Below the pieces are notes generated by a model. It was not told where the DNA came from. It was given only the letters and a program-made list of their open reading frames with translations, and did no database searches. From contig NZ_VATA01000016.1 in the NCBI RefSeq assembly GCF_005870025.1, positions 1 through 64,000 on the forward strand: 64,000 nucleotides of DNA, in the 5' to 3' direction. The DNA comes from Poseidonocella sp. HB161398. Its GTDB lineage: Bacteria; Pseudomonadota; Alphaproteobacteria; Rhodobacterales; Rhodobacteraceae. Positions 54,916-64,000 of the stretch are shown piece by piece (the stretch's first letter is position 1; each line of letters begins with the position of its first letter). The translations under genes were made by a program, and so were the position numbers.

Positions 54916-56331
54916 ATGAGCACGACGTATTTCAACGAGATGTATGACGGCAGCGAACTCCGGCTGCCCTACGCCAATCTCGAATCCTGGCAGCGGGACA
55001 TGCCGCAGGAACTGCGCAACCTCAAGCAGGCCGAGGCCGAGGCGCTGTTCCGAAGGATCGGGATCACCTTCGCCGTCTATGGCGAAGGGGGCGACCCGGA
55101 CCGGCTGATCCCCTTCGACATGTTCCCGCGGGTCTTCACGCATCGCGAATGGGCCCGCCTTGAGCGGGGGATCAAGCAGCGCGCCCGTGCGCTCAACGCC
55201 TTCCTCTGCGATGTCTACAACCGCGGCGAGATCGTCCGCGCGGGCAAGATCCCGGCGCGTCTGGTCTACCAGAACGAGGCCTTCGAGAAGGCCGTCTGCG
55301 GCATCAAGCCGTCGAAGAACGTCTACAGCCACATCGTCGGCATCGATCTGGTGCGCACCGGTCCGGACGAGTTCTACGTGCTCGAGGACAACTGCCGCAC
55401 GCCGTCGGGGGTCTCCTACATGCTGGAGAACCGCGAGATCATGATGCGGATGTTCCCGGATCTCTTCCGCGGCAACCGCATCGCCCCGGTGGAGCGCTAT
55501 CCCGACCTCCTGCGCAAGACGCTGGCCTCGGTGGCGCCGCCGAAATGCGACAGCGACCCGACGGTGGTGATCCTGACGCCGGGCCATTTCAACTCCGCCT
55601 ATTACGAGCACAGCTTCCTTGCCGACCTGATGGGCGTGGAGCTGGTCGAGGGCGCCGACCTCTATGTCGAGGGCGACTTCTGCTGGATGCGCACGACGCA
55701 GGGGCCGAAGAAGGTCGACGTGATCTACCGCCGCATCGACGACAGCTTCCTCGACCCGCTGTGCTTCCGGCCCGACTCGATGCTGGGCATCCCGGGGCTG
55801 ATGAATGTCTACCGCTCGGGCGGGGTGCAGATCTGCTCGGCGCCGGGCGCGGGCGTGGCCGACGACAAGGCGATCTACACATTCGTGCCCGAAATGGTGC
55901 GCTTCTATCTCGGCGAAGAGCCGATCCTGCAGAACGTGCCGACCTGGCAATGCGCGATCCCCGAGGACTACGCCTATGTCATGGCCAATCTCGAGGATCT
56001 GGTGGTCAAGGAAGTCCACGGCTCGGGGGGGTACGGCATGCTGATCGGCCCGCGCGCCTCCAAGGGCGAGATCGAGGCCTTCGCCCACAAGATCCGGGAA
56101 CGTCCCGACAACTACATCGCCCAGCCGACCCTGTCGCTGTCGACCTGCCCGACCTTCGTCAAGGACGGGGTGGCGCCGCGCCATGTCGACCTGCGCCCCT
56201 ACTGCCTGGTGGGCGACACGATCGAGCTGGTGCCGGGCGGGCTGACCCGCGTGGCGCTGACCGAGGGCTCGCTGGTGGTGAACTCGTCGCAGGGCGGCGG
56301 GGTCAAGGACACCTGGGTCCTGGCGGAGTGA
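54916..56331 (+). CDS. Circularly permuted type 2 ATP-grasp protein
   Basis: 471 residues. RAWALNAF-like RARALNAFLCDVYN, VYSHIVGIDLVRTGPDEFYV, VLEDNCRTPSGVSYMLENRE and KEVHGSGGYGMLIGPRASKG mark the CP_ATPgrasp_2 family (DUF404/407-type). These are predicted ATP-dependent peptide or amide ligases. It starts a four-gene group with alpha-E, transglutaminase-like and Anbu proteins, a combination described by comparative genomics as a putative peptide-modification system. RBS AGAGGG. Confidence 0.92.
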   Translation: MSTTYFNEMYDGSELRLPYANLESWQRDMPQELRNLKQAEAEALFRRIGITFAVYGEGGDPDRLIPFDMFPRVFTHREWARLERGIKQRARALNAFLCDVYNRGEIVRAGKIPARLVYQNEAFEKAVCGIKPSKNVYSHIVGIDLVRTGPDEFYVLEDNCRTPSGVSYMLENREIMMRMFPDLFRGNRIAPVERYPDLLRKTLASVAPPKCDSDPTVVILTPGHFNSAYYEHSFLADLMGVELVEGADLYVEGDFCWMRTTQGPKKVDVIYRRIDDSFLDPLCFRPDSMLGIPGLMNVYRSGGVQICSAPGAGVADDKAIYTFVPEMVRFYLGEEPILQNVPTWQCAIPEDYAYVMANLEDLVVKEVHGSGGYGMLIGPRASKGEIEAFAHKIRERPDNYIAQPTLSLSTCPTFVKDGVAPRHVDLRPYCLVGDTIELVPGGLTRVALTEGSLVVNSSQGGGVKDTWVLAE

Positions 56332-56341
56332 GGAAAGACCA

Positions 56342-57295
56342 ATGCTGAGCCGGACGGCAGAGAACCTTTACTGGATGGCGCGCTACCTGGAGCGCGCCGA
56401 TACGATGGCGCGCCTGGTGGAGCTGGGCACGCGGATGCGGCTGATGCCGGATGCGGTGGACGGATTCCGCAACGAGTGGGACTCGATCCTGCAGGCCTCG
56501 GGCACCGCCGACGGCTTCGAGCGCAAGTACAAGGACACGGTGGAGCGCAACCTCGTCTCCTACCTGTTCTTCGACCAGGAGAACCCCTCCTCGGTCTTCT
56601 CCTGCCTGTGGCAGGCGCGGGAGAATGCGCGGATCGTGCGCACCGCGCTGACCGCGCCGGTCTGGGACGCGCTGAACATGGCCTACCAGGAGATGAAGGA
56701 ATACCAGCGCCGCCCGCGCAGCGAGATGGACATCTCGGAAATGAGCGAGTGGACCACGCGGCAGACCGCGCTGGTGCAGGGGGCGATGAATGCCACCATG
56801 CTGAGGAATGACGGCTACGACTTCCTCAACCTGGGCTACTACATCGAGCGCGCCGACAACACCGCGCGGCTTCTCGACGTCAAGTACTACGTGCTGCTGC
56901 CCGATGCGGGCTATGTCGGCACCGGGCTCGACAACTACCAGTGGACGGTGATCCTGCGCGCGATGCAGATGCACCGGGCCTTCCACTGGGCCTATGGCGG
57001 CGAGGCGACCGCGGCGAAGATCCTCGACATGCTGATCCTCAACCCGCAATGCCCGCGCTCCATCCTGGCCGCGGTGCAGGGGGTCAACGACCATCTCGAC
57101 CGGCTGGCCCGCGGCTACCGCAAGTCGACCGAGGCCCAGACCAAGGCGCGCAACCTTCTGGCGGAACTGCTGGAAACCCGCGTCTCGGCGATTTTCGAGG
57201 AAGGGCTGCACGAATTCCTCGAGCGCTACATGCGCGAGATGGCGGCCTTGGGCAACGCCGTGCACAGCTGCTATCTGCGCGGCTCGGTGATGTGA
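56342..57295 (+). CDS. Alpha-E domain protein
   Basis: 317 residues, all-helical. MLSRTAENLYWMARYLERAD then TMARLVELGTRM, YNxxL-like repeats, and IERADNTARLLDVKYYVLLP are the alpha-E family pattern. It starts 10 bp after the ATP-grasp stop. It is always found with such ATP-grasp partners and may bind or present the substrate. Confidence 0.92.
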   Translation: MLSRTAENLYWMARYLERADTMARLVELGTRMRLMPDAVDGFRNEWDSILQASGTADGFERKYKDTVERNLVSYLFFDQENPSSVFSCLWQARENARIVRTALTAPVWDALNMAYQEMKEYQRRPRSEMDISEMSEWTTRQTALVQGAMNATMLRNDGYDFLNLGYYIERADNTARLLDVKYYVLLPDAGYVGTGLDNYQWTVILRAMQMHRAFHWAYGGEATAAKILDMLILNPQCPRSILAAVQGVNDHLDRLARGYRKSTEAQTKARNLLAELLETRVSAIFEEGLHEFLERYMREMAALGNAVHSCYLRGSVM

Positions 57296-57314
57296 GCGGA
57301 GAAAGGGACATCAT

Positions 57315-58178
57315 ATGAAACTGACCGTTTCGCACCGGATCGTCACCCGGTTCGACCCGCCGCGCCGCCGTCTCCTGCAGAGCATGCGCGTCTATCCCAC
57401 CGACTGCGCCAGCCAGAAGGTGCTGAACTGGGAGATCACCGTGGCCGATGCCTGCGCCGGCGCGGTCTTCACCGACGGGGTGGGGGACCAGACGGTCACC
57501 TTCTCGCTGCCGGGCGAGGTCTCCGAGGTGGTGACCGAGATCAAGGGCGAGGTGCAGACCTTCGACACGCTCGGCGTGCTGCGCGACGCGCGCGAGAAGG
57601 TCTCGCCGGTCGCCTACCTGACCAATACCCGCCTGACCCGGCCCGATGCCGCGATCACCGCCATGGCCGCCGAGGCCGTGGCGGGGCTCGACGAGGCGAA
57701 AGGGCTCGACCGGGCGCATCACCTGGCGAAGGCGGTGACCGCCGCCATGACCCGCGAGCGCGATCCCGGCAAGGAGCCGCTGACCGGCGCCGAGGCGCTC
57801 GACGCGGGCAAGGGCGGTCCGGCGGACTACGCGCATCTGCTGATCGCGGCCTGCCATTCGCTGTCGATCCCGGCGCGCTTCGTCTACGGCTACTTCATGC
57901 GCTCCAGCGCCGATTTCGAGCTGGAGGTGGAGGCCGAGGCGCAGGTCGGCGCCACCGTGTCCTCGCACTGGCCGGCCCATTCCTGGGCCGAGATCTGGGT
58001 CGAGGGCATGGGCTGGGTGGGCTTCGACCCGCTCGAGGAATGCTGCCCGGACGAGGCCTATATCCGGCTCTGCTCGGGGCGCGACGCGCTCGACGCGATG
58101 CCGGTGCGGGCCGTGGCCCTGGGCATGGGCGGAGAAGCCCATGCCGTGGCACTGGACGTGGCGGGAAGCGAACAGTAG
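57315..58178 (+). CDS. Transglutaminase-like cysteine protease family protein
   Basis: 287 residues. The N-terminal beta-sandwich (YDxxxR-like opening MKLTVSHRIVTRFDPPRRRL) is followed by the catalytic core: DYAHLLIAACHSLSIPARFV (Cys), SSHWPAHSWAEIWVEGMGW (His) and GFDPLEECCPD (Asp). In standard members Cys sits in C-R-D-x-A; here the Cys-containing helix is AACHSL, so the nucleophile should be verified. Third gene of the operon. Confidence 0.85.
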   Translation: MKLTVSHRIVTRFDPPRRRLLQSMRVYPTDCASQKVLNWEITVADACAGAVFTDGVGDQTVTFSLPGEVSEVVTEIKGEVQTFDTLGVLRDAREKVSPVAYLTNTRLTRPDAAITAMAAEAVAGLDEAKGLDRAHHLAKAVTAAMTRERDPGKEPLTGAEALDAGKGGPADYAHLLIAACHSLSIPARFVYGYFMRSSADFELEVEAEAQVGATVSSHWPAHSWAEIWVEGMGWVGFDPLEECCPDEAYIRLCSGRDALDAMPVRAVALGMGGEAHAVALDVAGSEQ

Positions 58179-58224
58179 AAGGCCCCTGATCGAAGGATCT
58201 GATCGGCGACCTCCCGGGGGTGAC

Positions 58225-58953
58225 ATGACTTATTGCGTGGGCTTGCTTCTGAAGGCTGGCATTGTCCTTCTGAGCGACACGAGAACGAATGCGGGCCTGG
58301 ACAACATCGCCTGCTATCGCAAGAGCTTCACCTTCGAGGTGCCCGGCGAGCGCGTGATCGCGATCCTCACGGCGGGCAGCCTTTCGGTGACCCAGACGAC
58401 CATCGCGCGGCTGCGCGAGATGGCGGACGATCCGGATGCGGACGAGAAGACCTCGATCCTCAAGGCGCACACGATGCTCGACGTGGCCGAGATGGTCGGC
58501 CAGGTCCTGTCGGACGTGCGCGCCGACATCACCGCCAAGCTAGAGCGGATGAGCCAGGCGACCGCCTCGGCCTCGATGATCGTCGCGGGGCAGCGCAAGG
58601 GCGGCGAGATGCGGCTGTTCCTGGTCTATCCCGAAGGCAACTTCATCGAGGCGACCGAGGACACGCCCTTCCTGCAGATCGGCGAGCACAAGTACGGCAA
58701 GCCGATCCTCGACCGGGTGGTGACGACGGACACGCCGCTGGCCGATGCCAAGAAGGCCGTGCTCCTGAGCATGGATTCCACCCTGCGCTCGAACCTGTCG
58801 GTGGGCATGCCGCTCGACCTGATGGTGATCGAGGCGGATGCCTGCAAGGTGACCGAGTACCGCCGCATCGAGGCGGACGATCCGACCTTCCGGGAGATGA
58901 GCAACGCCTGGTCGAACGCGCTGCGCGACGCCTTCACCGAGGTCGTGATCTGA
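58225..58953 (+). CDS. Anbu, proteasome-like protease homologue
   Basis: 242 residues. The start MTYCVGLLLKAGIVLLSDTR and TNAGLDNIACYRKSFTFEVP match the Anbu (ancestral beta subunit) family, related to HslV and proteasome beta. Thr2 would be the N-terminal nucleophile after removal of Met1. The middle blocks VIAILTAGSLSVTQTTIARL and FLVYPEGNFIEATEDTPFLQ are family-typical. It ends the ATP-grasp/alpha-E/transglutaminase operon. Proteolytic activity of Anbu is debated in the literature. Confidence 0.9.
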   Translation: MTYCVGLLLKAGIVLLSDTRTNAGLDNIACYRKSFTFEVPGERVIAILTAGSLSVTQTTIARLREMADDPDADEKTSILKAHTMLDVAEMVGQVLSDVRADITAKLERMSQATASASMIVAGQRKGGEMRLFLVYPEGNFIEATEDTPFLQIGEHKYGKPILDRVVTTDTPLADAKKAVLLSMDSTLRSNLSVGMPLDLMVIEADACKVTEYRRIEADDPTFREMSNAWSNALRDAFTEVVI

Positions 58954-59097
58954 CCGGGTGCCGGGCCGCGCCCGGTGCCTCCGCTGCGGCAGAAGGGAGG
59001 ACCGGGTGTCGCGGCGCAACCGCAGGAACGCGAGGAGGCTTGCCTTTCTTCCCGTCCAGCGTGCAGAACAGGGCAGTCAAACGGGAGGGGTTCCGAC

Positions 59098-59583
59098 GTG
59101 CTAGAGATCAGGACGGCTGAGCCTGCCGACCATACCGAAATCAGCGTGCTGCTCGTCTCGACCTTCGGACAGAACAACGAGCACCGGCTGATCGAGAGCC
59201 TGCGCAAGTCCGGCCAGATCGCGCTGGAGCTGGTGGCCGTGCTCGACGGCCGCATCGTCGGCCATGTCTGCTTCTCGAAATTCGACGTGCCCGCGGACTG
59301 GTGGGCGCTGGCCCCGGTTTCGGTGACCACGTCGCAGCAGAGCCGCGGCATCGGCAGCGAGCTGGTGCGCTTCGGCCTCGACCGTGCGCGGCAGATGGGC
59401 TGCCGGGCCGTGGTGGTGGTGGGCAACCCGGTCTACTACCGGCGCTTCGGCTTCGTCTTCGACGGGCCCGCGCAGCTTTCCAGCCCCTATCCCGAGCAGT
59501 ATACCGGCCTCTATCCGATCGATCCTTCGACAGCCTCGGCCTCGGTGGCGCTGCGCTATCCGCAGGCCTTCGAGGAGGTCTGA
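59098..59583 (+). CDS. GNAT family N-acetyltransferase (YhbS-like)
   Basis: 161 residues. APVSVTTSQQSRGIGSELVR is the acetyl-CoA-binding motif A, and VVVVGNPVYYRRFGFVFDGP is the YhbS-like C-terminal signature. The start is GTG 59098 behind GGGAGGGG. Substrate unknown. Confidence 0.85.
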   Translation: MLEIRTAEPADHTEISVLLVSTFGQNNEHRLIESLRKSGQIALELVAVLDGRIVGHVCFSKFDVPADWWALAPVSVTTSQQSRGIGSELVRFGLDRARQMGCRAVVVVGNPVYYRRFGFVFDGPAQLSSPYPEQYTGLYPIDPSTASASVALRYPQAFEEV

Positions 59584-59584
59584 C

Positions 59585-59609
59585 ATCCGGCGGGCCGGGC
59601 CCGCCGGAT
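59585..59609. terminator. Terminator between convergent GNAT gene and purK
   Basis: Perfect 10-bp stem ATCCGGCGGG / CCCGCCGGAT with loop CCGGG, 2 bp after the GNAT stop. GC-rich, no T-run. Confidence 0.55.
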
Positions 59610-59615
59610 CGCGAC

Positions 59616-60695
59616 TCAGCCCTGCGGCGGCAGGATGCGGTTCACATGGCCCATCTTGCGGCCCGGACGCGCCTCGGCCTTGCCGTAGAGATGCAGCGCG
59701 CTGGCGCCGTCCGCGGCGATCTCGAGCGCCTTCTCCACGTCGTCGCCGATCAGGTTCAGCATCTCGACATCCGAATGCCGCTCCGCCCGGCCCAGCGGCC
59801 AGCCCGCGACGGCGCGGATATGCTGCTCGAACTGGCAGATGGCGCAGCCGGTCTGGGTCCAGTGGCCGGAATTGTGCACCCGGGGCGCGATCTCGTTGAC
59901 GATCAGGCCGACGGGGGTGACGAAGAGCTCGACCCCCATCACGCCGACATAGTCGAGCGCCGAGAGGATGCGGCCCGCCAGCAGCACTGCGTCGGTGCGC
60001 AGCCGCGGCGGGATCTTCGCGGGCACGGTGGTGGTGTGCAGGATGCCGTCGCGATGGACGTTCTCGCCGGGATCGAAGCAGGCGACCGCGCCGTCGGTGC
60101 CGCGCGCGCCGATCACCGAGATCTCGCAGGAGAAGTCGACGAAGCCCTCGAGGATCGCGGGCGCGCCCTTGAGCGAGGCCAGCGCCCCGGCGGCCTCCGA
60201 GGCGTCCCTGATCCGCGCCTGGCCCTTGCCGTCATAGCCGAAGCGGCGGGTCTTCAGGATCGCGGGCGTGCCGAGCTCTGCCAGGGCGGCCTCGAGCGCG
60301 GGCAGGTCGGGGATGTCGGCGAAGGGCGCGGTGGCGAGGCCGAGATCCGCCAGGAAGGTCTTCTCGGTCAGCCGGTCCTGCGACACTTCGAGGGCGCGGC
60401 GGCCGGGGCGGATCGGGGCGAGCCCGCCCAGCAGGTCGAGCGCCGCGGTGGGGATGTTCTCGAACTCGTAGGTGATGACATCGACCGAGCGGCCGAAGGC
60501 CTCGAGCGCGGCGGCATCGTCATAGCCCGCGGCCGTGTGGCGGTCGGCCACCTGCGCGGCGGGGCACTCGGCTGCGGGCTCGTAGACATGGCATTTCAGC
60601 CCGAGACGGGCCGCGGCCAGCGCCAGCATGCGGCCGAGCTGGCCGCCGCCGAGGATGCCGATGGTGGCGTTCGGGGCGAGGGGGGCGTCAGTCAT
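59616..60695 (-). CDS. purK: 5-(carboxyamino)imidazole ribonucleotide synthase
   Basis: 359-residue ATP-grasp enzyme of purine synthesis that makes N5-CAIR from AIR, bicarbonate and [36 protein letters not shown] and [15 protein letters not shown] are PurK signatures. It overlaps purE by 8 bp. Confidence 0.96.
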   Translation of the reverse strand: MTDAPLAPNATIGILGGGQLGRMLALAAARLGLKCHVYEPAAECPAAQVADRHTAAGYDDAAALEAFGRSVDVITYEFENIPTAALDLLGGLAPIRPGRRALEVSQDRLTEKTFLADLGLATAPFADIPDLPALEAALAELGTPAILKTRRFGYDGKGQARIRDASEAAGALASLKGAPAILEGFVDFSCEISVIGARGTDGAVACFDPGENVHRDGILHTTTVPAKIPPRLRTDAVLLAGRILSALDYVGVMGVELFVTPVGLIVNEIAPRVHNSGHWTQTGCAICQFEQHIRAVAGWPLGRAERHSDVEMLNLIGDDVEKALEIAADGASALHLYGKAEARPGRKMGHVNRILPPQG

Positions 60696-61179
60696 CGGAG
60701 GGCACCTCCGGGATCGAGGCGGAGAGCGCCTCGCGCCAGGCGGTCAGCCGTCCGGCGATGGCCGGATCGGAAGTGGCGAGGATGCCCGCGGCCATCAGGC
60801 CCGCATTGGCGCCGCCCGCCGCGCCGATCGCCATGGTCGCGACCGGGAAGCCCTTGGGCATCTGCACGATGGAATAGAGGCTGTCGACGCCCGAGAGCGC
60901 CCGGGTCTGGATCGGCACGCCGACGACCGGCACCCAGGTCTTCGAGGCCATCATGCCGGGCAGGTGCGCCGCGCCGCCTGCGCCCGCGATGATCACTTTC
61001 AGGCCGCGCCCGGCGGCCTCCTTGCCATAGGCCCAGAGCCGGTCGGGGGTGCGGTGGGCGGAGACGATGCGCGCCTCGTAGGCGATGCCGAGCTCGTCCA
61101 GGATATCCGCTGCCAGCTTCATGGTCGGCCAGTCCGACTGGCTGCCCATGATGATTCCGACCTCTACCTTCTGCGTCAC
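60688..61179 (-). CDS. purE: N5-carboxyaminoimidazole ribonucleotide mutase
   Basis: 163 residues. [56 protein letters not shown] and [18 protein letters not shown] are PurE class I hallmarks with Ser and His catalytic residues. I chose GTG 61179 over the upstream ATG 61194 because GAGGTGG immediately precedes it and family members begin there. It is cotranscribed with purK. Confidence 0.96.
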   Translation of the reverse strand: MTQKVEVGIIMGSQSDWPTMKLAADILDELGIAYEARIVSAHRTPDRLWAYGKEAAGRGLKVIIAGAGGAAHLPGMMASKTWVPVVGVPIQTRALSGVDSLYSIVQMPKGFPVATMAIGAAGGANAGLMAAGILATSDPAIAGRLTAWREALSASIPEVPSDD

Positions 61180-61357
61180 CGTTCCACCTCGCATCGCCTG
61201 GTCCAGGAAGCCCGGGATATAGCGGCTTCGCGGAGGGCTGCAAACAGGGAACTGCAGCGCCCGCGCGCCAGGCGGGCAGGCGTGGCATGGCTGCCCGGGG
61301 GAGGCCCCGGGTCAGGCCCGGGGCGGGACGGCGCCCGGCCGCCCGCAGGCGCGGCGC

Positions 61358-61576
61358 TCAGGCGATGATGTCGGGGTAGAGCCGGTCCTCGATCCGCTGG
61401 ATCTCGTCCTTGAGGGCCAGCTTCTCCTTCTTCAGCCGCCGCAGGGCAAGCTGGTCGGCGCGGCCGGTCTCCTCCATCGCGCCGATGGCGAGGTCCAGAT
61501 CGCGGTGCCTGCGGCGCAGCACTTCGATCTTGACCTTCAGGACTTCCTCTTCGGTCATTTCAATGTGCGCGTTCAT
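61358..61576 (-). CDS. YdcH family (DUF465) protein
   Basis: 72 residues, mostly helical: RRRHRDLDLAIGAMEETGRA then LRRLKKEKLALKDEIQRIED. This is the DUF465/YdcH pattern of small coiled-coil proteins. Function unknown. Divergent from hsp20. Confidence 0.9.
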   Translation of the reverse strand: MNAHIEMTEEEVLKVKIEVLRRRHRDLDLAIGAMEETGRADQLALRRLKKEKLALKDEIQRIEDRLYPDIIA

Positions 61577-61667
61577 GGCGTGTCCGAAATCGTGTTACCG
61601 GTAAAGGCGACTATAGCCGGCCGGGCGCGCGCTGCAAAGCGCCACGTGGCGGAGGGGCTGGCGGGCG

Positions 61668-61695
61668 CTTGCATGCGGACCGCCGCTCCCCATAT
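61668..61695 (+). promoter_or_regulatory. Sigma-32 (RpoH)-like heat-shock promoter of hsp20
   Basis: CTTGCA (61668-61673), 14 bp, CCCCATAT (61688-61695). This is close to the RpoH consensus CTTGAAA-N13/15-CCCCATNT. It gives a leader of about 50 nt before the hsp20 ATG. The leader contains TCGCT and complementary CGTC/GACG around the RBS AAGGACG, which might form a weak RNA-thermometer hairpin. Confidence 0.65.
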
Positions 61696-61753
61696 CATGG
61701 AGAGGGGCCGCCGGAAGGGACCCTGCATCCGTCGCTTTATCCAAGGACGAGAC

Positions 61754-62167
61754 ATGACCAAGACGACATTGGGAACGCATCCGTTCCTCTTGGGCTTCGA
61801 GCAGCTGGAAAGGCTCGTGGAACGCACTGCCAAGAGCGGCAACGAAGGTTACCCGCCCTATAACATCGAACAGACCTCGGACCGCTCCTACCGCATCACC
61901 CTGGCCGTGGCCGGGTTCAGCGAGGACGACCTGTCGATCACCGTCGAGGACCGCCAGCTGGTGGTCCGCGGCCGGATGTCCGACGATCTCGGCGAGCGGG
62001 TCTTCCTGCATCGCGGCATCGCCGGACGGCAGTTCCAGCGCAGCTTCGTGCTGGCCGACGGGGTGGAAGTCCGCAGCGCGTCGATGGAGCACGGGCTCCT
62101 GCATATCGACCTGTCGCGGCCGGAGCTGGAGAACGTGATCCAGCGCATCGAAATCAGCAAGGGGTGA
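61754..62167 (+). CDS. Hsp20/IbpA family small heat-shock protein
   Basis: 137-residue alpha-crystallin-type chaperone. YNIEQTSDRSYRITLAVAGF and LSITVEDRQLVVRGRM lead to the conserved A-x-x-x-n-G-v-L region as SASMEHGLLHIDL. ATG 61754 with AAGGACGAG. It holds denatured proteins for refolding. Followed by DUF1150. Confidence 0.94.
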   Translation: MTKTTLGTHPFLLGFEQLERLVERTAKSGNEGYPPYNIEQTSDRSYRITLAVAGFSEDDLSITVEDRQLVVRGRMSDDLGERVFLHRGIAGRQFQRSFVLADGVEVRSASMEHGLLHIDLSRPELENVIQRIEISKG

Positions 62168-62172
62168 GCATC

Positions 62173-62391
62173 ATGGCCCAGGCAAGCGAAATCCGCGGAC
62201 CGAAGACGGTCTATGTGCGGGCGGTCGACAAGGCGACCCTGCCCGATGAGCTGAAGGACGCGACGGCGGACATCCCGGCGCCCTATTCCGTCCATGCGCC
62301 GAATGGCGACCGGCTGGCGATCGTGCGCGACCGGCAGCTGGCCTTCATCCTGGCGCGGCAGAACGACCTGACACCGGTCTACGTGCACTGA
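62173..62391 (+). CDS. DUF1150 family protein
   Basis: 72 residues. TVYVRAVDKATLPDELKDAT and SVHAPNGDRLAIVRDRQLAF are the DUF1150 pattern. In alphaproteobacteria this small protein regularly follows hsp20. ATG 62173 has AAGGGG upstream; the GTG at 62164 overlaps the hsp20 stop. Function unknown. Confidence 0.9.
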   Translation: MAQASEIRGPKTVYVRAVDKATLPDELKDATADIPAPYSVHAPNGDRLAIVRDRQLAFILARQNDLTPVYVH

Positions 62392-62441
62392 GACCGTCGC
62401 GCCGGAGCGGGGCCGACCGCCCCGCCTCCGGTCCGGACATG

Positions 62442-62481
62442 AAAAGGCCGCCGCGCCCCTGACGGGCGCCGGCGGCCTTTT
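62442..62481. terminator. Bidirectional terminator between DUF1150 gene and trxB
   Basis: AAAAGGCCGCCGCGCCC / GGGCGCCGGCGGCCTTTT forms a stem with a short loop and T-run on either side. It serves both convergent units. Confidence 0.85.
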
Positions 62482-62521
62482 CGCATCCAGGGGGAGGGGG
62501 CGGCAGGCGCCCCCGGCCGGA

Positions 62522-63550
<1,029 letters not shown>

Positions 63551-63682
63551 TCACCTTCGCGTGCCAAGAAAAGGTGAGGCAGAGATATTGGAATTTATCA
63601 ATAGAATCTGCGCCTGCGGAGAAATAATATTGCGCAAGCTCCGGGTTTTCCCTAGGTTGGCAGCGCATAGGAGAGAGACCAG

Positions 63683-64000
63683 ATGGCCGGATCCAAGCTT
63701 GACCCGATCGACCGGAAGATTCTTGCTGAACTTCAGTCCGACGGACGCATGACCAATGTGGAACTCGCGAAGCGGGTGGGCATCTCCGCGCCGCCCTGCC
63801 TGCGCCGGATGCGGACCCTGGAGGAGAGCGGCTATATCCGCGGCTACCATGCCCAGGTGGACAGCCGCGAGCTGGGCTTCGAGGTGCAGGTCTTCGCCAT
63901 GGTCGGGCTCGAGTCGCAGGCCGAGGCCGATCTCTCCGCCTTCGAGAGGAAGTGCCGCGACTGGCCGCTGGTGCGCGAATGCCACATGCTCAACGGCGAG
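63683..64000 (+). CDS. Lrp/AsnC family transcriptional regulator, partial
   Basis: At least 106 residues, cut by the right window edge. KLDPIDRKILAELQSDGRMT then NVELAKRVGISAPPCLRRMR is the winged HTH, and the ligand-binding RAM domain begins GFEVQVFAMVGLE. RBS GGAGAGAG. It may regulate amino-acid metabolism; the target is unknown. It is divergent from trxB. Confidence 0.94.
   Translation, partial: MAGSKLDPIDRKILAELQSDGRMTNVELAKRVGISAPPCLRRMRTLEESGYIRGYHAQVDSRELGFEVQVFAMVGLESQAEADLSAFERKCRDWPLVRECHMLNGE

Overview
The window reads as a chromosomal segment of a high-GC alphaproteobacterium of the Rhodobacteraceae (Rhodobacter/Paracoccus/Rhodovulum-like). The evidence is the gene content: a TCA-cycle cluster (mdh, sucC, sucD, sucA, odhB, lpd, sdhCDAB) interleaved with genes of the ethylmalonyl-CoA pathway (ccr, ecm, mch, and a malyl-CoA thioesterase, mcl2). 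This is the gene neighbourhood I remember from Rhodobacter sphaeroides. A LexA-like site of the alphaproteobacterial GTTC-N7-GTTC type and an Hsp20-DUF1150 pair agree with this. I do not name a species. I saw no rRNA, tRNA or CRISPR array.

Layout. 1-92: 5' end of an error-prone polymerase gene (dnaE2/imuC) behind an SOS-like box. 0.3-1.5 kb: MFS transporter. 1.6-15 kb (mostly minus strand): lpd, several small envelope genes, odhB, sucA, sucD, sucC, a plus-strand glycosyltransferase gene, and mdh. 15-25 kb (mostly plus strand): TauE-like exporter, mcl2-NnrU-DUF1737-mch, then sdhC-sdhD-sdhA, a GT61 glycosyltransferase and sdhB. 25-31 kb: mixed single genes (LysE exporter, exonuclease-BRCT protein, DUF1989 protein, deoD-aldo/keto reductase, a PAS-like Cys-rich protein). 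31-35 kb: divergent ecm and ccr. 35-36.6 kb: a quorum-sensing luxR/luxI pair preceded by a small overlapping ORF. 36.7-45 kb: RecD-like helicase, a TauE/TIGR02186 pair, and a BMP-type ABC transporter operon. 45-50.7 kb: rimI, tsaB, a NifU-like gene, a frameshifted ORF, usp, a class IV aminotransferase, trpS, and a rhomboid-fold protein without catalytic residues. 50.7-53.1 kb: two decayed insertion sequences (IS5 and IS110 families). 53-59 kb: TPR-sulfotransferase, then an operon of ATP-grasp, alpha-E, transglutaminase-like and Anbu-type proteasome-like genes. 59-64 kb: GNAT, purK/purE, YdcH-like, Hsp20/DUF1150, trxB, and the start of an Lrp/AsnC regulator.

How the genes work together. The TCA enzymes oxidise acetyl-CoA. 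Ccr, Ecm, Mch and Mcl2 belong to the route that assimilates acetyl-CoA to malate/succinyl-CoA when isocitrate lyase is absent. The most striking regulatory feature is a matched pair of palindromes (TGTGATCACA twice, exactly 21 bp apart) that occurs only twice in the window: upstream of sucC and upstream of sdhC. This points to one unidentified regulator co-controlling the two TCA operons. Other notable features are the Anbu/ATP-grasp operon, a sigma-32-like promoter for hsp20, a 48-bp tandem hairpin repeat between trpS and the aminotransferase gene, and a small acidic ORF with its own terminator-like structure.
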